Shown: piece after piece, positions 16,002 through 23,544 of the stretch
Numbering within the stretch: the first letter of the stretch is position 1
Layout of the letters: every line of letters begins with the position of its first letter
DNA from: an uncultured Caulobacteraceae bacterium
GTDB taxonomy: Bacteria > Pseudomonadota > Alphaproteobacteria > Caulobacterales > Caulobacteraceae
NCBI GenBank assembly: GCA_946482375.1
Contig: CAMLRH010000009.1
Coordinates: forward strand, 1 to 29,954
Length of the DNA stretch: 29,954 nt
Reading direction: 5' to 3'
Program-made: the position numbers and the translations under genes
The notes under the pieces: model-generated
Seen by the model: the letters and a program-made list of their open reading frames with translations, nothing else
Told to the model about the DNA's origin: nothing
Database searches by the model: none

Positions 16002-17356
16002 GCCGCCTCCGCTCTCGCCAGCATGGCCTTCTTCTGGCGCGACGCGATCCACAGCAGCAGCATGCCGATCGGCGCGCAGGCGACGACGACGATGGCCATG
16101 GCCCAGCCGACCATGTGGGTGTCCTTGAAGACGAAGTCGGTCAGCGCGCCCACGGCCGTCGGCCCGCAGGCCAGTCCGATGAGGTTCAGGTAGGTCAGGT
16201 AGGCCGCCGACATCCGTCCCCGGAAATAGGTCGGCGTGACCAGCTGCAGGCCGGCGATTGAGTAGCCCTGGAAGGCGTAGGTGAAGAGGTAGAAGACGCC
16301 GAGCAGCAGCAGGAACAGCGTCGGCGAGCCCACCGTGAAGGCGTAGACCACCGCCGGAACGCTGAGCAGCCAGGTCAGCAGGTGGAAGCGCACGTGGGCG
16401 TCCTTGACGCCGTGCGAGTAGAGCCAGTCGACGACGATGGACCAGGTGATCTGCCCGGCGCCGGTGGCCAGGAACATCATCAGGCCAAAGCCCGCGCCGA
16501 TCTCGGCCATGCTGATGTCGAAGGTCCGCGACATATAGGCCGGGATCCACGAGCTCAGCGCGTAGACCGCGATCGAGGTCATGCCGAAGCCGGCGTAATA
16601 GGGCGCGAGGAACTTCCAGTGGTCCTTGATGAAGGCCTTGCCGGCGCCGGCGGGGACCGGCACGCCGCCCTTGGCGCGGGTGCGCGTCTCGCGGACGGTG
16701 AAGACGAGCGGGGCCAGGATCACCGTCGGCGCGGCGACGATGAAGAAGACGACCTGCCAAGGGCGGAACTCACCGATGACCGGCGCGAACTGCTGGGCCA
16801 GGTTGCCGGCCCAGTCGACCAGCAGGCCGCTGAAGCCGAGCGCGAGCCCGCTGCCGAAGGTAACGCCCAGCATGTAGACCGACAAAGCCAGCGACAGGCG
16901 CTTGGGCGGGAACTGGTCGGCGATCATCGACTGGGCGGCGGGGGTCAGCGTCGCTTCACCGATGCCGACCGAAAGCCGGGCGATGGCGAGCTGCACATAG
17001 GTCATCGCCATGCCGCAGCCGGCGGTGGCGATGGCCCACAGGCCGGCGCCGATGGCGATCAGGCCGCGGCGGTTGTAGCGGTCGGCGATCCAGCCGGCGG
17101 GAATGCCCAGGGTCGTGTAGAAAACGGCGAACAGAGGGCCCATCAAGAGGCTCATCTGGAAGTCCGAAATCTTCAGATCATCCTTGATGGGCTGGACGAG
17201 CATCGTCAGCACCTGCCGGTCCATGTACGAGCACACGTACAGCAGGAACATGATGAAGACGGTGTACCAGGCGACCCGCGCGGGCGGGTAGGTCACGGCC
17301 GGAGCGGGTTCGGCCGCGGCGGCCGCGCCCTGGTCGGCGACGTCGGTAGCGGTCAT
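15998..17356 (-). CDS. MFS transporter, spinster-like (operon 2)
   Basis: 452-residue inner-membrane protein with about 12 hydrophobic segments. The MFS motif A region GWIADRYNRRG (88-98) lies between helices 2 and 3, and PPKRLSLALSVYMLG in the helix 4-5 region is typical of the spinster-like branch. The hydrophilic N-terminal 25 residues are alanine-rich. It starts with an ATG overlapping the ligase stop (ATGA). It is a clear paralogue of the operon 3 transporter; many blocks are identical, such as VCSYMDR, GIPAGWIADR and FRGRMSAA, with scattered differences. It probably imports the carboxylate activated by the adjacent ligase; export of a product is an alternative. Confidence 0.92.
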   Translation of the reverse strand: MTATDVADQGAAAAAEPAPAVTYPPARVAWYTVFIMFLLYVCSYMDRQVLTMLVQPIKDDLKISDFQMSLLMGPLFAVFYTTLGIPAGWIADRYNRRGLIAIGAGLWAIATAGCGMAMTYVQLAIARLSVGIGEATLTPAAQSMIADQFPPKRLSLALSVYMLGVTFGSGLALGFSGLLVDWAGNLAQQFAPVIGEFRPWQVVFFIVAAPTVILAPLVFTVRETRTRAKGGVPVPAGAGKAFIKDHWKFLAPYYAGFGMTSIAVYALSSWIPAYMSRTFDISMAEIGAGFGLMMFLATGAGQITWSIVVDWLYSHGVKDAHVRFHLLTWLLSVPAVVYAFTVGSPTLFLLLLGVFYLFTYAFQGYSIAGLQLVTPTYFRGRMSAAYLTYLNLIGLACGPTAVGALTDFVFKDTHMVGWAMAIVVVACAPIGMLLLWIASRQKKAMLARAEAA

Positions 17357-19020
17357 TGCGCCACCGCGGCTTCCCTGGGCGCGGTCTCGCGCAGGATGAC
17401 ATCACGCGCCCCGGCGAGGTCCGACTTGCCGTTCGGCGAGCGCGGGACCTGGGCCACGATGGCGATGCGGCGCGGCACCTTGTAGCCGGCGAGTTCGGTG
17501 CGGACCCAGTCCTGCACGGCCTTCTCGGTCAGCGTAACGCCCGGCTCGGCCGACAGGACCGCGCCGACCGATTGCCCCCAGCGCTCATCCGGCACGCCGA
17601 CGACGATGCAGTCGGCGACACCCGGCATGCGCAGGATGAGGTTCTCGACCTCCTCGGCGAAGATCTTCTCGCCCCCGGAGTTGATGCAGGAGGAGTCGCG
17701 GCCGAGAAAGCGGATCGAGCCGTCGGCCTCGATCGTCGCCCAGTCGCCGGCCATCACGTAGTTGACGCCGTTGATGGTGCGGTAGGTCTTGGCCGACTTC
17801 TCGGGGTCCTTGTGGTAGCCCGCGCCGACGGTCGCGCCGGCGCAAGCGATCATGCCGCGTTCGCCCGATCCCGGAACGACTTCGCTGCCGTCTTCACGCA
17901 GCACCTTGGTGGTCGGGTTGGGCGTGAAGACGCCGGTGTCGGGGATGTTGTCCTTCGTCGCATAGCTGGTGCCGACGTGGCCTTCGGACGAGCCGACGAC
18001 GTCCATCAGGAGGGCGTCGGGCGCGTGCTTGAGCAGGATGCGCTTGGTCGGCGCGGTCCAGATCATCCCCGCGGAATAGACCGTCCGCAGCGAGCTGATG
18101 TCGTAGGGTTCTCCCCTCGCCTCGGCCTCTTCGAGTTCGTTGGCCAGCGGACGGGCGACCACGTCGCCGACGATGGTCAGGCTGGTGGCGCGGTGCTCCT
18201 CGATGGTGCGCAGGGACTCGGCGGCGTCGAACGACCAGGATGGCAGCATGACGACGATGCCGCCCGACAGCAGCGGCGTCAGGCCGCCGTAGCACATGCC
18301 GGTCGCGTGCATGTACGGGGGGATCACCACGCTGACGGGCAGACGATCTTCCTCGTAGAGCTTGCGCGCCTGCTCGGCGGCTTCCTGCGGCGTGTCGGGG
18401 CGTTTGGAGCCCATGGCGCCGGCGGCGATGGCCATGACGCCCATGGCCATGCGGCCGACGGTGTTGCGAACGCCCTTGGGCATACCGGTCGTGCCGCCGG
18501 TGTAAGTCATGTGCAGATCCATGCCGTCGCGCTCGATGCGCGGCATGGGCTCGTGGGCGGCGATGGCATCCTCCAGCGAGATCGAGCCAGGGACCAGGCC
18601 GCTGGAGCCGACCTCGACGAACATCTTGATGTTCGGCAGCCGGTCGGCGATGGCCGCCACCTGCGGGGCCAGCTTCTCGTCGTAGACGATGGCCTCGGCG
18701 TCGCAGTTGTCGAGCAGGTAGAGAAGCTCGTCGGCGACATAGCGATAGTTGGCGTTGATCGGCACGCCGCGCAGCTTCAGCGTCGCGTAGTAGGTTTCCA
18801 GGTACGCCGGGCTGTTGTGCAGGTAGTGGGCGACCGGGCTGCCGTGCCCAAGGCCTCTCGCCACCATGGCGGCGGCGAGGCGCGAGGCGCGGTCCTCGAA
18901 CTCCCGCCGGTTACGCCGCGCGTCGCGCCAGACGAGCACCGGCGCGTCCGGGATGGCGTCGTTGACCGCCTCCAGCACGTCGGCCGTGTGCAGGATCGGA
19001 GGCTCGGTCACTTCAGCCAT
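17353..19020 (-). CDS. Class I adenylate-forming acyl-CoA ligase (operon 2)
   Basis: 555-residue ATP-dependent acyl-CoA ligase. Motifs: YTGGTTGMPKG (173-183), VVGSSEGHVG (341-350) in place of the usual YGxTE, GDWATIEADG (425-434), INSGGEKIFAEEVE (446-459) and catalytic Lys532 in PNGK. The ATG at 19020 has GGGAGGA just upstream and lies 16 bases after the amidohydrolase stop; its stop overlaps the MFS start. It is strongly similar along its length to the operon 3 ligase (24888-26561), with long identical blocks in the C-terminal domain, but differs in the middle region (residues 185-260) that helps form the acyl pocket. The two may therefore activate related but different acids (inference). 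Confidence 0.93.
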   Translation of the reverse strand: MAEVTEPPILHTADVLEAVNDAIPDAPVLVWRDARRNRREFEDRASRLAAAMVARGLGHGSPVAHYLHNSPAYLETYYATLKLRGVPINANYRYVADELLYLLDNCDAEAIVYDEKLAPQVAAIADRLPNIKMFVEVGSSGLVPGSISLEDAIAAHEPMPRIERDGMDLHMTYTGGTTGMPKGVRNTVGRMAMGVMAIAAGAMGSKRPDTPQEAAEQARKLYEEDRLPVSVVIPPYMHATGMCYGGLTPLLSGGIVVMLPSWSFDAAESLRTIEEHRATSLTIVGDVVARPLANELEEAEARGEPYDISSLRTVYSAGMIWTAPTKRILLKHAPDALLMDVVGSSEGHVGTSYATKDNIPDTGVFTPNPTTKVLREDGSEVVPGSGERGMIACAGATVGAGYHKDPEKSAKTYRTINGVNYVMAGDWATIEADGSIRFLGRDSSCINSGGEKIFAEEVENLILRMPGVADCIVVGVPDERWGQSVGAVLSAEPGVTLTEKAVQDWVRTELAGYKVPRRIAIVAQVPRSPNGKSDLAGARDVILRETAPREAAVAQ

Positions 19021-19036
19021 GTTTCCTCCCGGTCTC

Positions 19037-20233
19037 TTAGCTGGCGAGCGCGGTGATGCGCTGCTTGGGCTCTGGGGCTGGCCCGCCCATGAGGTCGTCG
19101 AAGTTCAGGGTGTAGAACTTCTCGCGGTCGGCCTCGGAGATGTTGTAGGCGTCGAGGCTCTTGTCGTACTTGCCGATCGGGTCGCGCCCGCCTTCCTTGT
19201 GCGGATAGTCCGACGAGAACAGCACCACCTCGGCTCCCGCCTCGCGCATGATCCAGCCGGTGTCCTCGAAGTGGAACGGCGAGAAGCGCACCTGGCGGCG
19301 CACGTAGTCGCTCAAGGGCAGGCTCAGGAGCTGCAGCCGCTCCTCGGCCTTGCGGTAGGCGGCCATGGCCGAGTCCAGGAAGCGCATCCACCCCGGCACC
19401 CAGTCGGCCCCGTACTCGACGATGCCGAAGCGCAGCTTGGGGTGACGGTCCAGCACGCCGTCGATGATCAGGACGTTCAGCGTCTCGATGAAGGGGAGCG
19501 GCGCGCCCAGGTACTGCACCGAGGTGAAGGTGCCATCGCCCCCGGCGTAGCCCTTGTCCACCCGCCTACCCGTGATGGAGAAGGCGTCGGACGGCTTACG
19601 ACCGCCGCCGAGGTGATACATGATCGGCACGCCGGCTTCGGCGGCCATCGCCCACATCGGCTCCAGGCCCTCGTGCGAGGGCGAGTGGTTGCGGGGGCAG
19701 TCGACGGCCAGGGTGACGGCCTTGCAGCCCGCTTCCAGCGCGAACTTCATGTGCTCGACGGTGCGCTCGGGATCGGCCAGCGGCACGTAGCCCGCCGCGA
19801 TCAGCCGCTCGTCCTCGGAGCAGAAGTCGAGCATGGCCCTGACGTGCGCCCGGGCCAGGCCGTAGACGAAGTCCATGTCCTCGCCCTGCTCGTACTCGCG
19901 AAGCTGCAGGCGCAGGAAGCTGTCGTAGACGATCTGGCGCTTGAAGCCCAAGAGGTCCAAGGCCTTGGAGCGGTCCTCCTTGATGAAGGCCCCCATGGCG
20001 TCCCACAGCTTCCTCTGCATCAGCTCGCCCTCGCGGGCGGCGAGGAAGGTCTCGTCGTGGTGCCTGGCGGCGGCCTCGCCGAAGTTCTCGGCGGTGAAGC
20101 CGCTGGAGGCCGAGTAGAGCGGCTCGCACTTGTCGCGGACCGACTTCTCCATGAACGGATAATAGAAGTCCGGGGTCTCGAAGATGTGCGAATCCGCGTC
20201 CTGGATCTCGCGCCCCGCCGAATAGGTCGTCAT
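19037..20233 (-). CDS. Amidohydrolase-2 family metalloenzyme, copy 1 (first gene of operon 2)
   Basis: 398-residue TIM-barrel protein of the amidohydrolase-2 family (PF04909), which contains hydrolases and metal-dependent decarboxylases. The N-terminal metal motif is DADSHIFE (12-19), with the second histidine of HxH absent, as in decarboxylase-like members. His207 lies in MYHLGGG and the metal aspartate in SSDYPHKEGG (340-349, Asp342). It differs from the second copy at only three residues near the C-terminus (Leu/Asn/Leu versus Met/Gly/Thr). It starts with an ATG at 20233 with GGAG upstream. The promoter and leader are duplicated along with the gene. Whether it cleaves a C-N, C-O or C-C bond cannot be read from the sequence. 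Confidence 0.92.
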   Translation of the reverse strand: MTTYSAGREIQDADSHIFETPDFYYPFMEKSVRDKCEPLYSASSGFTAENFGEAAARHHDETFLAAREGELMQRKLWDAMGAFIKEDRSKALDLLGFKRQIVYDSFLRLQLREYEQGEDMDFVYGLARAHVRAMLDFCSEDERLIAAGYVPLADPERTVEHMKFALEAGCKAVTLAVDCPRNHSPSHEGLEPMWAMAAEAGVPIMYHLGGGRKPSDAFSITGRRVDKGYAGGDGTFTSVQYLGAPLPFIETLNVLIIDGVLDRHPKLRFGIVEYGADWVPGWMRFLDSAMAAYRKAEERLQLLSLPLSDYVRRQVRFSPFHFEDTGWIMREAGAEVVLFSSDYPHKEGGRDPIGKYDKSLDAYNISEADREKFYTLNFDDLMGGPAPEPKQRITALAS

Positions 20234-20380
20234 GTCAAAAGGCTCCGCTGGCCCGCAAGCGGCGGGCTCGAAAATTCAGCCTCATGGTGATTTTTGCGCC
20301 CAACCCGGTCAAGTAAATGACGGCCCACCGCGCTTGACTTCCAGTATAACCAGCTTGGACTAGGCGTCCATGACGAGGGC
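19041..20380. repeat. Direct repeat, copy 1 (amidohydrolase gene plus promoter, 1340 bp)
   Basis: It matches 26579-27918 in the same orientation at a constant offset of 7538 bases. By eye, 19239-20360 is identical in the two copies (1122 bp, including 127 bp upstream of the start codon). The 198 bp at the 3' end of the gene (19041-19238) carry about 13 differences. At the other end, four mismatched bases (20361-20364) precede 16 matching ones, and then similarity stops. No terminal inverted repeats, target duplications or transposase were found at the edges. Confidence 0.95.
20251..20312 (-). promoter_or_regulatory. Duplicated promoter/leader of operon 2: candidate operator dyad and 5' hairpin
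   Basis: Three elements lie upstream of the amidohydrolase start. A TTGACC (20312 to 20307, minus strand) followed after 10 bases by CAAAAATC loosely resembles the Caulobacter housekeeping promoter pattern. An 8-bp inverted repeat with one mismatch, AAAATTCA-N9-TGATTTTT (20271-20295), overlaps it and could be an operator. A perfect GCCCGC-N5-GCGGGC hairpin (20251-20267) ends just before the ribosome site. All are exactly repeated before operon 3. Function is inferred. Confidence 0.35.
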
Positions 20381-20440
20381 TCCGGCTGTGACGAACAAGG
20401 CTACTTTTCGTCCAATACTCAAGCTAGGCCGAAGAGTGAG

Positions 20441-20472
20441 GAAAAGGGCGGGATGACCGAGGCCACCCCGCC
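20441..20472 (-). terminator. Rho-independent terminator at the end of operon 3
   Basis: Read on the minus strand, GGCGGG pairs with CCCGCC (20472-20467 with 20452-20447). The inner bases continue the stem with A-C mismatches (GGCC opposite GACC), and CTTTTC follows. It lies 43 bases after the stop of the last operon 3 gene and before the promoter of operon 2, so it separates the two transcription units. The T-tract is short, so read-through is possible. Confidence 0.55.
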
Positions 20473-20514
20473 AGTAACGGACGCTGCGGGAGCCAGCGAT
20501 CCGCGGTTCTTTCC

Positions 20515-21687
20515 TCAGCGATCTCTCGGGAGTCCGAGAAGCCGCTCACCGATAATGTTTCGCCTGATCTCGGATGTGCCGCCGCCGATCGTCTGCAGCT
20601 GCGAGCGGTAGTACTCGTAGGTCCAGTTCTCGTCCGAGGCGCCCATGTCCATCATTTCGTCGCCCATCAGGTCGGCGCCCATGCGGTAGATCCGCTGCAG
20701 CATCTCCGAATTGTAGACGGCGATGATCGTGCCCTCCGAGCCGGGCACGAAGTCCCGCTGGGCGCGCGAGATCGAGGCGTAGCTCATGGCCCGAAGCGCC
20801 GCGATTTCGGCCCTCAGGCTGGCCAGCCGCCCGGCGATCTCGTCGTCCTTGATGGCGGGGCGCAGACCGTCCGGACCGATGCGGGTCTGCGCGAGATGGA
20901 TCAGCCGCTCGATCTCGCGCGACATCTGGATCTGCTCGGCCAGCGCCGCGGTGCCGCGTTCGAAGCCGAGCGTGGCCATGGCGACGTTCCAGCCGTCGTT
21001 GACCTCGCCCATGACGTTCTTCAGCGGGATGCGGACGTTGTCGTAGAACACCTCGCAGAAGTGCGAGGCGCCATCCATGCATTTGATCGGCCGGATGTCG
21101 ACGCCCGGCGCATGCATCTCGCCAACGACCCAGGTGATGCCCTTGTGCTTGGGCGCATTGGGGTCGGTCCGCACCAGTAGTTCCTGATAGTCGGCGTACT
21201 GCGCGCTGCTGGTCCAGATCTTCGAGCCGTTGATGACGAGGTGGTCGCCGTCGATCTCGGCGCGGGTGCGAAGACCCGCGAGGTCCGACCCCGCCCCCGG
21301 CTCCGAGAAGCCCTGGCACCAGGGCGTCTCACCCCGCAGGATCCGCGGCAGATAGAAATTCTTCTGCTCTTCGGTTCCGCGCGCGATGACCGTCGGCCCG
21401 GCGTGGCTGAGCGCGACGAAGAAGACGCCGAGATAGGGCCCTTCGGCCGCGGCGTACTCCTCCCACCAGATCAGCTGCTGGATCAGCGACAGGCCCTTGC
21501 CGCCATACTCCTTCGGCCAGGAGATGCCCGCCCAGCCGGCCTCGTACTGCTTGCGCTGCCAGGCATGGTCGAACTCGGCCATGGCCGGGCCGTCGTGCGG
21601 GCGGCGTTCCTTGGGCACGTTGGTCCGAAGCCAGTCGCGGACCTCTTCGCGGAAAATCCGCTCCTCGGCGGTGAAGTCGAGATTCAT
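20515..21687 (-). CDS. Acyl-CoA dehydrogenase, long subunit (operon 3, last gene)
   Basis: 390-residue subunit with WPKEYGGKG (58-66), WCQGFSEPGAGSD (123-135), KIWTSSAQYADYQ and a terminal GGGTSEIRR (368-376; Glu373). It lacks HGxxG and RxxFGxxIGxxQ, which are present in the upstream short gene (21697-22725) 9 bases away. The two form the clearest heteromeric pair in the window. It is a close paralogue of 12126-13304, with long identical blocks such as the GWNVAMATLGFERGT and YASISRAQR regions and the same C-terminus. The ATG at 21687 is used because the family starts MNLDFT. A likely intrinsic terminator follows its stop. Confidence 0.93.
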   Translation of the reverse strand: MNLDFTAEERIFREEVRDWLRTNVPKERRPHDGPAMAEFDHAWQRKQYEAGWAGISWPKEYGGKGLSLIQQLIWWEEYAAAEGPYLGVFFVALSHAGPTVIARGTEEQKNFYLPRILRGETPWCQGFSEPGAGSDLAGLRTRAEIDGDHLVINGSKIWTSSAQYADYQELLVRTDPNAPKHKGITWVVGEMHAPGVDIRPIKCMDGASHFCEVFYDNVRIPLKNVMGEVNDGWNVAMATLGFERGTAALAEQIQMSREIERLIHLAQTRIGPDGLRPAIKDDEIAGRLASLRAEIAALRAMSYASISRAQRDFVPGSEGTIIAVYNSEMLQRIYRMGADLMGDEMMDMGASDENWTYEYYRSQLQTIGGGTSEIRRNIIGERLLGLPRDR

Positions 21688-21696
21688 CGCCGGCTC

Positions 21697-22725
21697 CTAC
21701 TGCGGGGCCGGCTGGTCGAGCAGCGCCATCTGCTGACGCCGCACCGAGCCGCCGAAGTGGTCGAGCAGGTGCGCGCGCTTCAGGAACAGGTGCGCCGGCA
21801 GCTCGGTCGTGAAGCCGATGGCGCCGTGCACCTGGATGTTTTCCTTGGCGTTGAGCAGCGCGTACTGCGTGGCCAGCAGCTTGGCGGCGATGGCCTGGAA
21901 CTCGGCGTCCGGCCGGTCGTCGCGCACCGTGATCGAGGCGAAGGCGACCTGGGCGTTCACCGCGTCGGCGCGGATCGCCATGTCGGCGCACTTGTGCTTG
22001 ACGGCCTGGAACTTGCCGATCGGGCTGCCGAACTGCTCGCGCACCTTGGCGTAGCCGGAGGCCATGTCGCGGGTCTGCTCGCACATGCCGGCCAGCATGG
22101 CGGCGGTCAGCAGGAGCGCGTTGCGATGGATACCGGCTTCCGGGCCCACGTGGGCGACCGTCGCCGTGCCGTTCAGGTCGCCGATCTCCAGCGACAGGGC
22201 GTCGTCGGCGCTGCGCGTCGGCTGCAGGTCGTTCATGGCCCGCCGTTCGACCAGCGCCGCGCCCTCGGGGCTGACGAACAGCGCCAGCGGCGCGTCCTCG
22301 CCGTCGAAGATCTGGAACTTGCCGGTGACCCGCTCGCCGATCTCGACGGGACCGACGGCGACGGTGAGCGCCGGGCGCACCTCGCCCGAGATGATCGAGG
22401 CGGCCAGCTCGTGATTGCCCGAGGCCGCCGCAACCCGCGCGCCGAGGCTGGCGGCGATGGCCGAGGGCGTGACCAGCGAGCGGCCAAGCTCGCGGAACAG
22501 CAGCGCCTCCTCGACCTGCGAGTAGCCAATGCCGCCGGCTTCCTCAGGGAGGCCCAGGCCAAACCAGCCGAGCTCGCCCATGTCGCGCCATTTGGCGTGA
22601 TCGGCGTCGGAGTTGGCCCGGCCGCTCTTCACGGCCAGCCGCTCCAGCGGCAGTTCGCTCTTCAGGAAATCGGCGACGCTGTCGGCGATCTGCTGCTGCT
22701 CATCGGTGACGACTAGATCGACCAT
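21697..22725 (-). CDS. Acyl-CoA dehydrogenase, short subunit (operon 3)
   Basis: 342-residue short subunit. The N-terminal domain has FGLGLPEEAGGIGYSQ (55-70), the middle domain is shortened without FSEPxAGSD, and the C-terminal domain has REQFGSPIGKFQAVKHKCA (229-247) and VHGAIGFT (299-306). No GGTxE follows; the protein ends soon after the last helix. It has a complete N-terminal LPEEAGG loop, unlike the other two short subunits, so it has lost less of the ancestral enzyme. The ATG at 22725 lies 3 bases after the crotonase stop. It is expected to pair with 20515-21687 to desaturate an acyl-CoA. Confidence 0.92.
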   Translation of the reverse strand: MVDLVVTDEQQQIADSVADFLKSELPLERLAVKSGRANSDADHAKWRDMGELGWFGLGLPEEAGGIGYSQVEEALLFRELGRSLVTPSAIAASLGARVAAASGNHELAASIISGEVRPALTVAVGPVEIGERVTGKFQIFDGEDAPLALFVSPEGAALVERRAMNDLQPTRSADDALSLEIGDLNGTATVAHVGPEAGIHRNALLLTAAMLAGMCEQTRDMASGYAKVREQFGSPIGKFQAVKHKCADMAIRADAVNAQVAFASITVRDDRPDAEFQAIAAKLLATQYALLNAKENIQVHGAIGFTTELPAHLFLKRAHLLDHFGGSVRRQQMALLDQPAPQ

Positions 22726-22728
22726 CGC

Positions 22729-23520
22729 TCAGCGCCCCTCGAACACGGGTTCGCGCTTTTCCAGGAACGCCAGGACGGCGGCGCCGTGGTCGGCGGAAAG
22801 CTGGCTGGTCGTCTCGAGGCCGAGGTGGGTGTCCATGTAGACCTGCGCCTGCTGGCGAAGCTCCATGTTGAGCGCCCGCTTGGTGCCGCCGATGGCGACC
22901 GTGGCGCCGTTGCCAAGCCGGTCGGCCCAGTGGTTCACGCGCTCGTCGAGCTGGTCGGCGGTGACGGACTCGGTGATGAGGCCGATCTCGGCGGCTTCCT
23001 TGCCGGTCAAGAGGTCGCCGGTCAGCAGGTAGCGGCGCGCCTTCATCAGGCCGACCAGATGCGGCCACAGCAGCGAACCGCCGTCGCCGGCCACCAGCCC
23101 GATCTTCACGTGCGTGTCGCCGATCTTGGCCGTCTCGACCATGATGGTGATGTCGCAGCAGAGCGCGATCGTCGCGCCGACGCCGATGGCGTGGCCGTTG
23201 ATGCGGGCGATGATCGGCTTGTCGCACTCGAGCATGTTGAGGACGAGCTCGCGCGCCTCGACCATGCCGGCGCACCAGCGGGCGTGGTTGTGCAGCTCGT
23301 CGTGCATGGTCTGGATGTTGCCGCCGGCGGAGAAGCCCTTCTCCCCTGCCCCGGTGAAGACGACGGCGCGGGTTTCGGGGTCGCGCGCGATGACACGGAA
23401 CAGGTAGCCCAACTCCTTGTGGGCGTCCGGCGTCATGGCGTTGAGTGGCGGGTTATCGAGCGTGAGCCAGAGCACGGGGCCCTTGCGCTCGATCTTCACG
23501 CCCTTGAAGTCGTCGTACAT
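22729..23520 (-). CDS. Crotonase-superfamily protein (enoyl-CoA hydratase/isomerase family) with atypical active site
   Basis: 263-residue protein with the crotonase fold. The oxyanion-hole stretch FSAGGNI is at 63-69, the second one is NGHAIGVGATIALCCDI (108-124), and GDTHVKIGLVAGDGG spans 134-148. Aligned by motif with rat mitochondrial enoyl-CoA hydratase, the two catalytic glutamates (Glu144 and Glu164) are replaced here by Thr117 and His137. An aspartate appears at 146 (GDGG instead of GAGG). It may therefore catalyse another crotonase reaction such as isomerisation, hydrolysis or C-C cleavage, with Asp146 a possible acid/base (inference). Start at 23520 with GGAGAG upstream, 24 bases after the MFS stop. 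It is the only crotonase in the cluster. Confidence 0.9.
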   Translation of the reverse strand: MYDDFKGVKIERKGPVLWLTLDNPPLNAMTPDAHKELGYLFRVIARDPETRAVVFTGAGEKGFSAGGNIQTMHDELHNHARWCAGMVEARELVLNMLECDKPIIARINGHAIGVGATIALCCDITIMVETAKIGDTHVKIGLVAGDGGSLLWPHLVGLMKARRYLLTGDLLTGKEAAEIGLITESVTADQLDERVNHWADRLGNGATVAIGGTKRALNMELRQQAQVYMDTHLGLETTSQLSADHGAAVLAFLEKREPVFEGR

Positions 23521-23544
23521 CCGGTTCTCTCCGTGAATTCGGGA

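Noticed and set aside
16002..16760. Upstream extension of the flavin reductase frame
   Set aside because: It is a shadow of the MFS gene. The flavodoxin fold begins at the ATG at 16001, which overlaps the MFS stop.
20234..20360. TATACT on the minus strand within GGTTATACTGG as the -10 element, or as a GntR-type operator
   Set aside because: There is no matching -35 at suitable spacing, and the GntR consensus is met only in part. It also lies over 100 bases from the start codon. Kept only as a possibility.
19041..20380. The repeat as an insertion sequence or other mobile element
   Set aside because: It contains only a metabolic gene and its promoter. No transposase, terminal inverted repeats or target-site duplications are seen at either copy's edges.
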